DNA from: Rhodopseudomonas palustris
GTDB lineage: Bacteria; Pseudomonadota; Alphaproteobacteria; Rhizobiales; Xanthobacteraceae
Direction: 5' to 3'
Assembly: GCF_003226555.1 (NCBI RefSeq)
Contig: NZ_QKQS01000026.1
Span: 55,927 to 99,233 of the forward strand
DNA length: 43,307 nucleotides
Shown: one piece after another, positions 35,821-43,307 of the stretch
How positions within the stretch are numbered: the first letter of the stretch is position 1
Layout of the letters: the number at the start of each line of letters is the position of its first letter
The notes under the pieces: generated by a model
Seen by the model: the letters and a program-made list of their open reading frames with translations, nothing else
What the model was told of the DNA's origin: nothing
Database searches by the model: none
Translations under genes and position numbers: made by a program

Positions 35821-36156
35821 ATGGAGCCGAAAGACACCACTACCAACGAGGCCTTCAAGGGCTTCACCAACGAGGCCTGCCCGTTCCTGCCGTGCCACAG
35901 CGGCGTCGAGCGGGAGTTCAACTGCCTGTTCTGTTATTGCCCGCTGAGCGCTTATCAGTGCCCGGGGCCGTACAAGACCTTCGTCGACCGCAACGGACTG
36001 ACGCGCAAGGATTGCTCGGACTGCACCCTGCCGCACAACGGCTATCGCCGGTCGTGGAATTTCATTCAGCGCTGGCTGGAGCGCCCGGTGCCCTGGGACG
36101 GCCAGCCGCAGGATCCGCGTCGGCTCAAGCGCGAAGTCTCCGACGGCGGCGAATGA
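35821..36156 (+). CDS. Cysteine-rich small domain protein under a B12 riboswitch
   Basis: A 111-residue protein of the 'cysteine-rich small domain' family, with metal-binding potential. The cysteines come in clusters: CPFLPCHSG, CLFCYCPL, QCPGPY and KDCSDCTLPH, in the first 70 residues. The family is sometimes found in cobamide-synthesis loci, and the upstream riboswitch says this protein is repressed by cobalamin, so it may serve corrinoid synthesis, repair or cobalt handling. No catalytic role can be assigned. The ATG at 35821 (MEPKDTTTNEAFKG) has AGGA six bases upstream; a start 29 codons earlier would fall in the riboswitch leader. Confidence 0.85.
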   Translation: MEPKDTTTNEAFKGFTNEACPFLPCHSGVEREFNCLFCYCPLSAYQCPGPYKTFVDRNGLTRKDCSDCTLPHNGYRRSWNFIQRWLERPVPWDGQPQDPRRLKREVSDGGE

Positions 36157-36220
36157 ACGCTGCCGTCGGCGGCTCCGTACTCCGTGCGCGGGGCAGCATC
36201 GGAGGCGCTGGCAAGCCGAG

Positions 36221-37366
36221 TTACAGCGAGCGGGCGATCAGCAGCTTCATCACCTCGTTGGTGCCGCCGTAGATCTTCTGGATCCGCGAATCGATGAACA
36301 TCCGGCCGATCGGATACTCCTGCATGTAGCCGTAGCCGCCGTGCAGTTGCAGGCACTCGTCGACGGTCTCGACCTGCTTCTGTGTGGTCCACCATTTCGC
36401 CATCGAGGCGGTGACGGCGTCGAGATTGCCGGCGATGAGCTGCACCAGACAGAAATCGACGAACACCCGTGCGATGAAGGCTTCGGTCTTGCGTTCGGCA
36501 AGGGTGAAGGCGGTGTTCTGGAATTCGATGATCGACTGGCCGAACGCCTTGCGCTCCTTGGTGTAGTCCGAGGTCAGCGCCACGGCGCGCTCCATCGCCG
36601 CGACCGCGCCGATCGCGATGATCAGCCGCTCCTGCGGCAGCTGCTGCATCAGCTGCACGAAGCCCTTGCCTTCCTCGCCGCCGAGCAGGTTCTGTTTCGG
36701 CGTGCGGGCGTTCTCGAAGAACAGCTCGGAGGTGTCGGAGGCGTGCAGGCCGATCTTGTCGAGGTTGCGGCCGCGCTTGAAGCCTGGGTTGTCCTTGGTC
36801 TCCAGCACGATCAGCGACAGCCCCTTGGCGCCGGCGCCACCGGTGCGGGCGACGACGATGATCAGGTCGCAATTCTGACCGTTGGTGATGAAGGTCTTCT
36901 GGCCGTTGATGACGTAGTCGTCGCCGTCGAGCTTGGCGGTGGTGCGCACGCTCTGCAGGTCGGAGCCGGTGCCGGGTTCGGTCATCGCGATCGCGCCGAT
37001 CAGTTCGCCGCGTGCCATGCCGGGCAGCCAGCGCCGCTTCTGCTCTTCCGAGCCGTAGTTGAGGATGTAGTGCGCGACGATGCCGCTCGACACGGTGACG
37101 CCGCTCAGCGCGTCCGGAACGATGGTCTCCATGTCCTCATAGACCGCCGCGTCGTAGGCGAAGCTGGCGCCGAGCCCGCCGTACTCTTCTGGAACGCTGG
37201 GCAGCAGCGCGCCCATTTCGCCGAGCTTCAGCCAGGCCGAACGATCGACCATCTTCTGCTTGCGCCAGGTGTCGCTGTGCGGGGCGAGGTCCTTGGCGAG
37301 GAATTTACGAAACTGGTCACGGAACGTGTCCAGCTCCTCGGTCATCCAGGGCGATCGATACTGCAT
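36221..37366 (-). CDS. Acyl-CoA dehydrogenase (long-chain type)
   Basis: A 381-residue FAD-dependent dehydrogenase of the classic fold. Motifs include MTEPGTGSDLQSVRTTA and GQKTFITNGQNCDLIIV for flavin and substrate binding, QLHGGYGYMQEYPIGR, and the C-terminal KIYGGTNEVMK. The YEGT-type glutamate is replaced by Gly, as in long-chain and isovaleryl-CoA dehydrogenases, where the base lies on another helix; here Glu246 in LPQERLII is the candidate. The ATG at 37366 has GAGGAA upstream. A MarR gene lies 164 bases upstream on the same strand. Confidence 0.92.
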   Translation of the reverse strand: MQYRSPWMTEELDTFRDQFRKFLAKDLAPHSDTWRKQKMVDRSAWLKLGEMGALLPSVPEEYGGLGASFAYDAAVYEDMETIVPDALSGVTVSSGIVAHYILNYGSEEQKRRWLPGMARGELIGAIAMTEPGTGSDLQSVRTTAKLDGDDYVINGQKTFITNGQNCDLIIVVARTGGAGAKGLSLIVLETKDNPGFKRGRNLDKIGLHASDTSELFFENARTPKQNLLGGEEGKGFVQLMQQLPQERLIIAIGAVAAMERAVALTSDYTKERKAFGQSIIEFQNTAFTLAERKTEAFIARVFVDFCLVQLIAGNLDAVTASMAKWWTTQKQVETVDECLQLHGGYGYMQEYPIGRMFIDSRIQKIYGGTNEVMKLLIARSL

Positions 37367-37530
37367 GTTTCCTCACTCGAATGGGCGGCCGTTTGGCACA
37401 GCGCATCGTCCGCTGATCTAGGCCAGTTCGGCGGTGCAGGATAGACGTTACGACCGCCGCATCTTGCGGCGTGTCGCTGCAGGCGCAAGCGCTGTTCGCG
37501 GCCGCAGCACGCGGAATGCTGGAATGTCGC

Positions 37531-37974
37531 TCAGGTCGCGCTGTCGATCAGGCTTTCCAGCAGACGCTTCAGCTCGGCGGTGGCTTTGTCGCCGTAGTTC
37601 TCGGCGATATGCGCCTCCTGGCTCAACGCAAGTGCGTTCAGCCGCTGGGTCAGCGCCTTGCCGCGGTCGGAGCTGTGCATCAGCACCTTGCGGCGGTCCT
37701 CCGGATCCTGAACCCGGTACACCAGCGAATCCGAAACCATCCGGTCGATGATCTTGGTCAGCGTCGGATGATTGAGCAGCACCGCCTCGGCGAGCTCGCC
37801 CATCGAATGGCCCTTGCCGTCGGACAGCACCTTGAGGATGCGCCACTGTTCCACCGGCACCCCTTCGCCGCGCAGTCGCGCTTCGAGCTGGCGGTTGATC
37901 TCACGATTGGCCTGCGCCAGCAGGTAGGCGAGATGTTCCGTGATCGGCGGATTGCGACTGGGCGATTTGGCCAC
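37531..37974 (-). CDS. MarR-family transcriptional regulator
   Basis: A 147-residue winged-helix repressor of MarR type: WRILKVLSDGKGHSMGELAEAVLLNHPTLTKIIDRMVSDSLVYRVQDPEDRRKVLMHSSDRGKAL covers the recognition helix and the DxRRK wing. The start is a GTG at 37974 with no clear ribosome site. It diverges from the AmiC-like/amidase cluster across a 158-base region with a palindrome at 38018-38041. Both the dehydrogenase downstream and the amide cluster are candidate targets. A seven-base hairpin (CGCCGCA / TGCGGCG, 37455-37471) lies past its end. Confidence 0.92.
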   Translation of the reverse strand: MAKSPSRNPPITEHLAYLLAQANREINRQLEARLRGEGVPVEQWRILKVLSDGKGHSMGELAEAVLLNHPTLTKIIDRMVSDSLVYRVQDPEDRRKVLMHSSDRGKALTQRLNALALSQEAHIAENYGDKATAELKRLLESLIDSAT

Positions 37975-38017
37975 GATGAGACTTTATCGTTCCGTTTGAG
38001 TGAATCGGATGCGCAGT

Positions 38018-38041
38018 TTGCTGCATCTATATGCACAGCAA
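38018..38041. promoter_or_regulatory. Candidate MarR operator
   Basis: TTGCTG (38018-38023) and CAGCAA (38036-38041) are perfect inverted arms around an inner TGCA...TGCA. The 24-base span and its place in the divergent region between the MarR gene and the AmiC-like gene fit a MarR operator. The sequence around it is A+T-rich, as promoters often are here. Confidence 0.5.
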
Positions 38042-38132
38042 TCCTTGAAGATTCAATATTTTCGAATAGCATCAATCGTCGAACCCGGGGAGGGGACTTC
38101 GGCGGGATCACCCGCACCAGGCAGGAGAGGGC

Positions 38133-39332
38133 GTGCTTTCGGCTGTCGATCTCGGACATAGTGGGCTCGGATACAGTGGCGCCTATGGCATGCCGCCGCT
38201 CGGCTTTCTCGAGCGCGGCGCACTTGCCGACGCGCGTTGGGTGGAAGGGCCGGGGGACGGCGGCGGAGCGGCGTCGCGCCGCGCGCGCAACAAGCTTCGC
38301 GTTGCGAATTTTGTCACCTTCCAGGGCTCGCCTGGGCTGTGGGGCCCGGCATCGACCAATGCGGCGCTGCTCGCAGCGGCCGAGATCAACAAACGTGGCG
38401 GCATCCTCGGCCGCGAGATCGAGCTGGTGTTCAGCGATGCCGGCGGCCCGATCGAGGACGTCGTCCATCGTGTCTCGCTGGCGGTGGATTACGACGACGT
38501 CGATATCGTGATGGGCTCGCATATCAGCGCCGTGCGAGTCGCCTTGCGCAAAGCCATTCGCGGCCGGGTGCCGTACATCTACACGCCGGTCTATGAAGGC
38601 GGCGAGCGGACCCCCGGGGTGATGGCGATCGGCGAAACCCCGCGCTGGCAGAGCCGGCCGGCGATCGACTGGCTGGCGCGGGAGAAGAGAGCGCAGCGCT
38701 GGTATCTGATCGGCAGCGACTACGTCTGGCCGTGGCTGTCGCACCGTGCGGTCAAGAAATACATCAAGGACGCCGGCGGCAAGGTGGTCGGCGAGGAGTT
38801 CGTGCCGCTCGGCGAGGACGATCACGAACGCCATCTCGACCGGATCCGGGCCGCCCAGCCCGACGTGGTGCTGATCTCACTGATCGGCAACGACAGCGTC
38901 ACCTTCAATCGCGCCTTTGCCGAAGCGGGGCTTTCTCGCCACATCCTGCGGCTCGCCGGCGCGATGGACGAGACCGTGCTGCTCGGGATCGGCGCCGACA
39001 ACACCGAGAATCTGTTCTGCGCCTCGGGCTATTTCGGCTGCCACGACAGCGCCGCCAACGACGCGTTCCGCGATTCCTATCGGCGGATGTTCGGGCCGAC
39101 CGCGCCGCCGATCGGCTCGGTTGGGCAATCGAACTACGAGGGCTTGCGGTTTCTGGCGACGATTGCCGAGAAAGCGCAGACGTTGGCGGCCCGTCCGCTG
39201 CTGCAGGCGGCGCGAAACGTGGTGTATCAGGGCGGCCGCGGCGAGGTGACGATCCGGGACGGCCGCGCCCGGATGACGATGCATCTCGCCGAAGCCGACG
39301 GCCTGGATTTCAAGCTGCTCCGCACGTTCTGA
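38133..39332 (+). CDS. AmiC-family amide-sensing/binding protein without signal peptide
   Basis: A 399-residue type I periplasmic-binding-fold protein (Peripla_BP_5) related to AmiC, the cytoplasmic amide sensor of the Pseudomonas aeruginosa amidase operon. The blocks YLIGSDYVWPWLSHRAVKKYIKDAGGKVVGEEFVPL and QSNYEGLRF match that family. The GTG at 38133 follows AGGAGAGG, a strong site, and the resulting N-terminus (MLSAVDLGHSGLGYSGAYG) has no Sec or Tat signal, so it should stay in the cytoplasm. No AmiR antiterminator is nearby, but a MarR gene diverges from it. A regulatory sensor role is inferred. Confidence 0.82.
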   Translation: MLSAVDLGHSGLGYSGAYGMPPLGFLERGALADARWVEGPGDGGGAASRRARNKLRVANFVTFQGSPGLWGPASTNAALLAAAEINKRGGILGREIELVFSDAGGPIEDVVHRVSLAVDYDDVDIVMGSHISAVRVALRKAIRGRVPYIYTPVYEGGERTPGVMAIGETPRWQSRPAIDWLAREKRAQRWYLIGSDYVWPWLSHRAVKKYIKDAGGKVVGEEFVPLGEDDHERHLDRIRAAQPDVVLISLIGNDSVTFNRAFAEAGLSRHILRLAGAMDETVLLGIGADNTENLFCASGYFGCHDSAANDAFRDSYRRMFGPTAPPIGSVGQSNYEGLRFLATIAEKAQTLAARPLLQAARNVVYQGGRGEVTIRDGRARMTMHLAEADGLDFKLLRTF

Positions 39333-39379
39333 ATCGAACCAGTTCGTCAGTATCGGCTCGTCGCAAAATAATACTTGAA

Positions 39380-39447
39380 AAGGAAAATATTTCCTTGTGT
39401 ATTAACGCCGTGACGCGGCGGCGCTGCTGCAAGCCGCCGCCGGCGTC
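39380..39447 (+). promoter_or_regulatory. Palindrome and strong hairpin in the amidase leader
   Basis: An A+T-rich palindrome, AAGGAAA-ATA-TTTCCTT (39380-39396), is followed by a strong G+C hairpin: GACGCGGCGGC (39412-39422) against GCCGCCGCCGGCGTC (39433-39447). Both lie in the 152-base gap between the AmiC-like gene and the amidase. They could be an operator plus a leader hairpin controlling the amidase. No T-run follows the hairpin. Confidence 0.4.
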
Positions 39448-39484
39448 CCTCCCCGGGTCGCCATTTACGCGCAGGAGAAACAAC

Positions 39485-40999
39485 TTGGCCGTTTCGCTTC
39501 CCACCCCCACGCAGATTCTCGAAGTCGCCGATCAGTGCGGCTTGTCGCTCACCGACGACGATATCGTCTCGTTCCGTGGGTTGATGCAGCCGTCGATCGA
39601 CGCCTACAACGTGGTCGCAGCGCTGCCCGACGAAGTGCCGCTGGTGAAGTATCCGCGCACGCCCGGCTACACGCCCGGCGCGGAAGACAACCCGCGCAAC
39701 GCCTGGTATCGCAAGTCGAGCGTGAAGGGCGCGGCGTCGGGGAAGCTCAAGGGCAAGACCATCGCGCTGAAGGACAACATCATGCTGGCCGGCGTGCCGA
39801 TGATGAACGGCTCTTCGACTCTCGAAGGCTACGTGCCGGATTTCGACGCCACTGTCGTCACCCGCATTCTCGATGCCGGCGGCGAGATTCTCGGCAAAAC
39901 CCATTGTGAGCATTTCTGCATGTCCGGCGGCAGCCACACCGGCTCCAATGGTCCGGTGCACAATCCGCACAAGATGGGCTACTCGGCCGGCGGCTCGTCG
40001 TCGGGCAGCGCCGTGGTGGTCGCGCTCGGTGAAGCCGATATGGCGATGGGCGGCGACCAGGGCGGCTCGATCCGGATGCCGTCGTCGTTCAGCGGCACCT
40101 ACGGCATGAAGCCGACCTGGGGGCTGGTGCCCTACACCGGCATCATGCCGATCGAGATCTATGTCGATCACACCGGTCCGATGACCGCGAACGTCGAAGA
40201 CAATGCGCTGCTGCTCGAAGTCATCGCCGGCGACGACGGTTACGATCCGCGGATCCGTGCGCCCAAGGTGCACGAGTATACCAAGGCGCTCGGCCAGGGC
40301 GTCAAGGGCATGAAGATCGGCATCGTCCGCGAAGGCTTCGAACAGCCCGGCGCCGAACCTGCGGTCAACGAAAGTGTCCGCGAAGCCGCCAAGAAGCTGG
40401 CGAGCCTCGGTGCCACCGTCGAGGAGATCTCGATCCCGGCGCACAATCTCGCCGGCGCGGTGTGGATGCCGATCGGCACCGAAGGCATGACCCAGACCAT
40501 GATGTTCGGCGACGGCTACGGCCTCAGTCGCCCGGATCTGTACTCGACCACGTTGATGAAGGCGCATCGCGGTTGGCGCGGCCAGGCGGACTCGCTGTCC
40601 GAAACCACCAAGATGATGCTGCTGCTCGGCACCTACATCAACAACACCTTCGGGCCGCGCTATTACGGCAAGGCTCTCAACATCTCGCGCCGGATCGCCG
40701 CGGCCTACGACGCCGCGCTGGCGAACTTCGACCTGCTGCTGATGCCGACCACGCCGATGAAGGCGACGCCGCTGCCGGCGCCGAATGCGCCGCGCGAGGA
40801 GGTGATCGGCCGCGCCTTCGAGATGATCAGCAACACCGCGCCGTTCGACATCACCCACCATCCGGCGATGTCGATCCCGTGCGGCATGGTCGATGGCCTG
40901 CCGATCGGGCTGATGCTGGTCGGCAAGCACTTCGACGAGCCGACGATCTACCGCGCCGCCCACGCCTTCGAGCAGTCGGGCGACTGGAAGAAGATGTAG
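39485..40999 (+). CDS. Amidase of the nitrile-hydratase-associated type
   Basis: A 504-residue amidase-signature enzyme that hydrolyses amides to carboxylate and ammonia. The full triad is present: Lys96 in ALKDNIM, cis-Ser171 in GGSSSGSA, and nucleophile Ser195 in GGDQGGSIR. The blocks LAGVPMMNGS, MAMGGDQGGSIRMPSSF and GLVPYTGIMPIE closely resemble the Rhodococcus amidases found beside nitrile hydratases. The start is a TTG at 39485, with AGGAG eight bases upstream; no ATG or GTG lies at the right place. No nitrile hydratase genes occur in the window, so amides rather than nitriles are the likely input. Confidence 0.92.
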   Translation: MAVSLPTPTQILEVADQCGLSLTDDDIVSFRGLMQPSIDAYNVVAALPDEVPLVKYPRTPGYTPGAEDNPRNAWYRKSSVKGAASGKLKGKTIALKDNIMLAGVPMMNGSSTLEGYVPDFDATVVTRILDAGGEILGKTHCEHFCMSGGSHTGSNGPVHNPHKMGYSAGGSSSGSAVVVALGEADMAMGGDQGGSIRMPSSFSGTYGMKPTWGLVPYTGIMPIEIYVDHTGPMTANVEDNALLLEVIAGDDGYDPRIRAPKVHEYTKALGQGVKGMKIGIVREGFEQPGAEPAVNESVREAAKKLASLGATVEEISIPAHNLAGAVWMPIGTEGMTQTMMFGDGYGLSRPDLYSTTLMKAHRGWRGQADSLSETTKMMLLLGTYINNTFGPRYYGKALNISRRIAAAYDAALANFDLLLMPTTPMKATPLPAPNAPREEVIGRAFEMISNTAPFDITHHPAMSIPCGMVDGLPIGLMLVGKHFDEPTIYRAAHAFEQSGDWKKM

Positions 41000-41034
41000 C
41001 CCAGGCGCGATGTCCGTCAGCCGGTAAGGTCCGA

Positions 41035-41892
41035 ATGGAAAACCTGTTCGCTGCTTTGTTCGAAATCCTGAGCTTCGGTTCCATCGTCGTGCTGGTGGTG
41101 CTGGGGCTCGGGATCATCGCCAGCATGATGGGCATCTTCAACTTCGCGCAGGGCGAGTTCGTCCTGCTCGGCGCCTACATCACCTATCTGGCCCACACCG
41201 CCGGCCTGCCGGTGTGGACCGGCATGGTCGCGGCGCCGTTCCTGGTCGGTGCGTTCGGCCTGGTGCTCGAACGACTGATCGTGCGGCGATTCTACGCCGC
41301 ACCGATCGTGGCGATGCTCGGCACCTACGCGCTCGGTCTGATCATCCGCGAGATCGTCCGCGGCCTGATCGGTGGGCTCTATATTTCGGTGCCGGAGCCG
41401 GTCGGCGGTTCGATCACCATCGGTGATGTCCATCTGTCGACCTGGCGGCTGGTGATCATCGTGATCACTGCGCTGGTGATGGTCGGCAGCTATCTCTTGC
41501 TGTCGCGCACCTCGTTCGGCCTACGGGTGCGGGCGTCGCTGGAGAACCCGGCGCTGGCGCGCGCGTCCGGCATCTCCACCAACGCGATCTACGGCGCCAC
41601 CTTCGCGTTCGGTGCGGCGCTCGCCGGTCTCGCCGGTGCGCTGATCGTGCCGGTGTTCTCGCTGTTCGCCGATCTCGGGCTGCGCTTCTTGATCCAGGGC
41701 TTCATCGCCGTGATGGTCGGCGGCGTCGGTTCGTTCGCCGGTCCGGTCGCCGGTGCAGGCATCATCGGCACGCTGTCGGCGGCACTTCCCTGGGTGATCC
41801 AGCCGGTGATCGCCGACGTCCTCGTGTTCGTGATCGCGATCGTCTTCATCAAATTCCGGCCGCAGGGCCTCGTTTCGGGAAAAGGGATCTAG
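41035..41892 (+). CDS. Liv/Urt-type ABC permease of the amide cluster
   Basis: A 285-residue permease with about eight hydrophobic helices and LivH/UrtB-type blocks: GIIASMMGIFNFAQGEFVLLGAYITYLA near the N-terminus, and FIAVMVGGVGSFAGPVAGAGIIG near the C-terminus. It starts 35 bases after the amidase, with AAGG upstream, and is followed four bases later by the binding protein. A second permease and two ATPases would complete the importer; they are not in this window. Confidence 0.9.
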   Translation: MENLFAALFEILSFGSIVVLVVLGLGIIASMMGIFNFAQGEFVLLGAYITYLAHTAGLPVWTGMVAAPFLVGAFGLVLERLIVRRFYAAPIVAMLGTYALGLIIREIVRGLIGGLYISVPEPVGGSITIGDVHLSTWRLVIIVITALVMVGSYLLLSRTSFGLRVRASLENPALARASGISTNAIYGATFAFGAALAGLAGALIVPVFSLFADLGLRFLIQGFIAVMVGGVGSFAGPVAGAGIIGTLSAALPWVIQPVIADVLVFVIAIVFIKFRPQGLVSGKGI

Positions 41893-41896
41893 CCTG

Positions 41897-43120
41897 ATGT
41901 CCAGCGACTCCGATCTTCAGCTCAATCGCCGCCGCTTTCTGTCCAACTTCGCCTTCGCCTCGACCGCGATCGCCACCGGAGTCGGAAGCTGGGTGATCCC
42001 CGCGGACTGGGCGAACGCGGCGGCCGGCCCGATCAAGGTCGGCATCGCGACCGATCTCACCGGCCCGATCGGCTACGCCGGCAACGCCGACGCCAACGTC
42101 GCCAAGATGGTGGTGAAGCAGATCAACGATGCCGGCGGTCTGCTCGGCCGCCCGCTGGAACTGCACATCGAGGACACCGCGTCGAACGAGGCCGTCGCGG
42201 TCGGCAACGTCCGCAAGCTGATCCAGCGCGACAAGGTCGATGTCGTGCTCGGTGGCGTCACTTCGTCGATGCGCAACGCCATCAAGGACGTCATCGTCGC
42301 CCGCGGCAAGACGCTGTACATCTATCCGCAGCTCTACGAAGGCAAGGAATGCACGCCGTATCTGTTCTGCACCGGCCCGACCCCGGCGCAGCAATGTGAC
42401 GAGTTCATTCCGTGGCTGATCAAGAACGGCGGCAAGAAGTTCGCGCTGCCGAGCGCCAATTACGTCTGGCCGCACACCCTCAACGTTTATGCCCGCAAGG
42501 TGATCGAGGCCAATGGCGGCGAGGTCGTGCTGGAGGAGTATTACCCGCTCGATCAGATCGACTTCTCGTCGACCGTCAACCGCATCATCGCCAACAAGGT
42601 CGACGTGGTGTTCAACACCGTGATCCCGCCCGGCGTCGGTCCGTTCTTCAAGCAGCTCTACGAGGCCGGCTTTCTCAAGAACGGCGGCCGGCTGTCCTGC
42701 GTGTATTACGACGAGAACACGCTCGGCATCAATCAGCCGAACGAGATCGAAGGGCTTGCGAGCTGCCTCGATTATTTCAAGGCGGTGGCCAAGACCGATC
42801 CGGTCAGCGCCAAGATCCAGGCCGAGTACGACAAGGAATTCCCCGGCACCTTCCTGTTCGCCGCGGGCAGCGCTGCCACCGGCACCTATCGCGGCCTGAA
42901 ATTGTGGGAAGCGGCGGTGAAGGAAGCCGGCAAGATCGACCGTGACGGCGTCGCCGCGGCGCTCGACCACGCCAAGATCGCCGAAGGTCCGGGCGGCCCC
43001 GCCGAAATGGTGCCGGGCAAGCGCCACTGCAAAATGAACATGTACACGGCGGTTGCCAAGAACGGCAATTACGAGATCGTCGAGCGCAGCAAGGGTCTGG
43101 TCGACCCGAAGGAATGCTGA
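41897..43120 (+). CDS. Tat-exported AmiC/UrtA-like binding protein
   Basis: A 407-residue binding protein with a twin-arginine signal: NRRRFLSNFAFASTAIA at residues 10-26, cleavage after ANA near 41. The mature part is in the same family as the cytoplasmic AmiC-like protein and the urea-binding UrtA: GPIKVGIATDLTGPIGYAGN, YVWPHTLNVYARKVIEANGGEVVLEEYYPLDQIDFSS. It should capture an amide or urea-like solute for the adjacent permease. The ATG at 41897 is four bases after the permease stop. Tat export suggests folding before export. Confidence 0.9.
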   Translation: MSSDSDLQLNRRRFLSNFAFASTAIATGVGSWVIPADWANAAAGPIKVGIATDLTGPIGYAGNADANVAKMVVKQINDAGGLLGRPLELHIEDTASNEAVAVGNVRKLIQRDKVDVVLGGVTSSMRNAIKDVIVARGKTLYIYPQLYEGKECTPYLFCTGPTPAQQCDEFIPWLIKNGGKKFALPSANYVWPHTLNVYARKVIEANGGEVVLEEYYPLDQIDFSSTVNRIIANKVDVVFNTVIPPGVGPFFKQLYEAGFLKNGGRLSCVYYDENTLGINQPNEIEGLASCLDYFKAVAKTDPVSAKIQAEYDKEFPGTFLFAAGSAATGTYRGLKLWEAAVKEAGKIDRDGVAAALDHAKIAEGPGGPAEMVPGKRHCKMNMYTAVAKNGNYEIVERSKGLVDPKEC

Positions 43121-43188
43121 TGCGGTCGCCAACGTCTTGCACTGGCAAAACTTCACATGCTGAGCCGCGTCGGCTCGCGCGGACTTCA

Positions 43189-43254
43189 CCTCTCCCCGCG
43201 TGCGGGGAGAGGTCGACCGGCGTCGCGAAGCGAGGTCGGTCGGGTGAGGGGGCG
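43189..43254. repeat. REP-like element
   Basis: A perfect eleven-base inverted repeat, CCTCTCCCCGC (43189-43199) and GCGGGGAGAGG (43202-43212), with a two-base loop. It continues into a second imperfect stem (TCGACCGG..GGTCGGTCGGGTGAGGGGG). It lies 68 bases past the binding-protein stop. The first stem is nearly the same as the hairpin at 2-27. It may help end the transcript. Confidence 0.65.
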
Positions 43255-43290
43255 CTTCCACGCCGCCGAGCCTTTGCGACTCGCTGCGGC

Positions 43291-43307
43291 GGGGGGGGGG
43301 GGGGGGG
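43291..43307 (+). other. Run of 17 G at the window end
   Basis: Seventeen uninterrupted G residues close the window after a CGCTGCGGC motif. Natural runs this long are unusual in this kind of genome, and a sequencing, trimming or scaffolding artefact is plausible. No gene is assigned in 43121-43307 apart from the REP-like element. Confidence 0.6.

Overview
The window is a GC-rich alphaproteobacterial chromosome segment. It most likely comes from Rhodopseudomonas palustris or a close Nitrobacteraceae relative. I infer this from the dxs / xseB / ldaA-type deacetylase order, the PAS-GAF-PHY bacteriophytochrome with an HWE kinase, several Liv-type importers, many acyl-CoA enzymes, and the REP-like hairpins at both ends. 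No phage, insertion sequence or CRISPR array was seen. Strain identity cannot be fixed without a database.

Layout. 1-6119: housekeeping and metabolism, with dxs, xseB and an LdaA-like lysine deacetylase on the minus strand, a secreted 5'-nucleotidase-family enzyme, and a small cytochrome c'-like protein on the plus strand. 6165-8774: a crotonase and a large acyl-CoA dehydrogenase. 9018-9092: tRNA-Gln(UUG). 9158-18758: a seven-gene minus-strand operon encoding a substrate-binding protein, permease, ATPase, two DUF1989 'urea-carboxylase-associated' proteins, a biotin carboxylase annotated by homology as urea carboxylase, and allophanate hydrolase. A clear guanidine-I (ykkC) riboswitch stands in front of it, so the operon reads as guanidine assimilation: import, carboxylation, deimination, then allophanate hydrolysis to ammonia and CO2. 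The leader also carries alternative pairings that include the Shine-Dalgarno sequence, and an NtrC-like palindrome lies upstream. 19143-21533: a divergent hybrid histidine kinase.

21555-30287: an IclR regulator divergent from a Rieske oxygenase, a glutamine-synthetase-like ligase and a complete Liv-type importer (binding protein, two permeases, two ATPases). Two GTTCG-N5-CGAAC palindromes lie in the divergent promoter region. This looks like a catabolic island for an unidentified substrate, perhaps an amine or carboxylate that is glutamylated and oxidised. 30302-34610: a bacteriophytochrome hybrid kinase and two Crp/Fnr-type regulators that converge on each other. 34796-36156: an alpha-ribazole-phosphatase-like enzyme, a cobalamin riboswitch, and a small cysteine-rich protein as the riboswitch's apparent target.

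36221-43120: an acyl-CoA dehydrogenase, a MarR regulator, and a divergent amide-utilisation cluster: an AmiC-family protein without a signal peptide, an amidase of the nitrile-hydratase-associated type, a Liv-type permease and a Tat-exported AmiC/UrtA-like binding protein. The MarR plus cytoplasmic AmiC pairing resembles the NhlC/NhlD amide-sensing logic of Rhodococcus. The rest of that importer is not in the window. The window ends in a REP-like hairpin and a 17-base G run that may be an assembly artefact.
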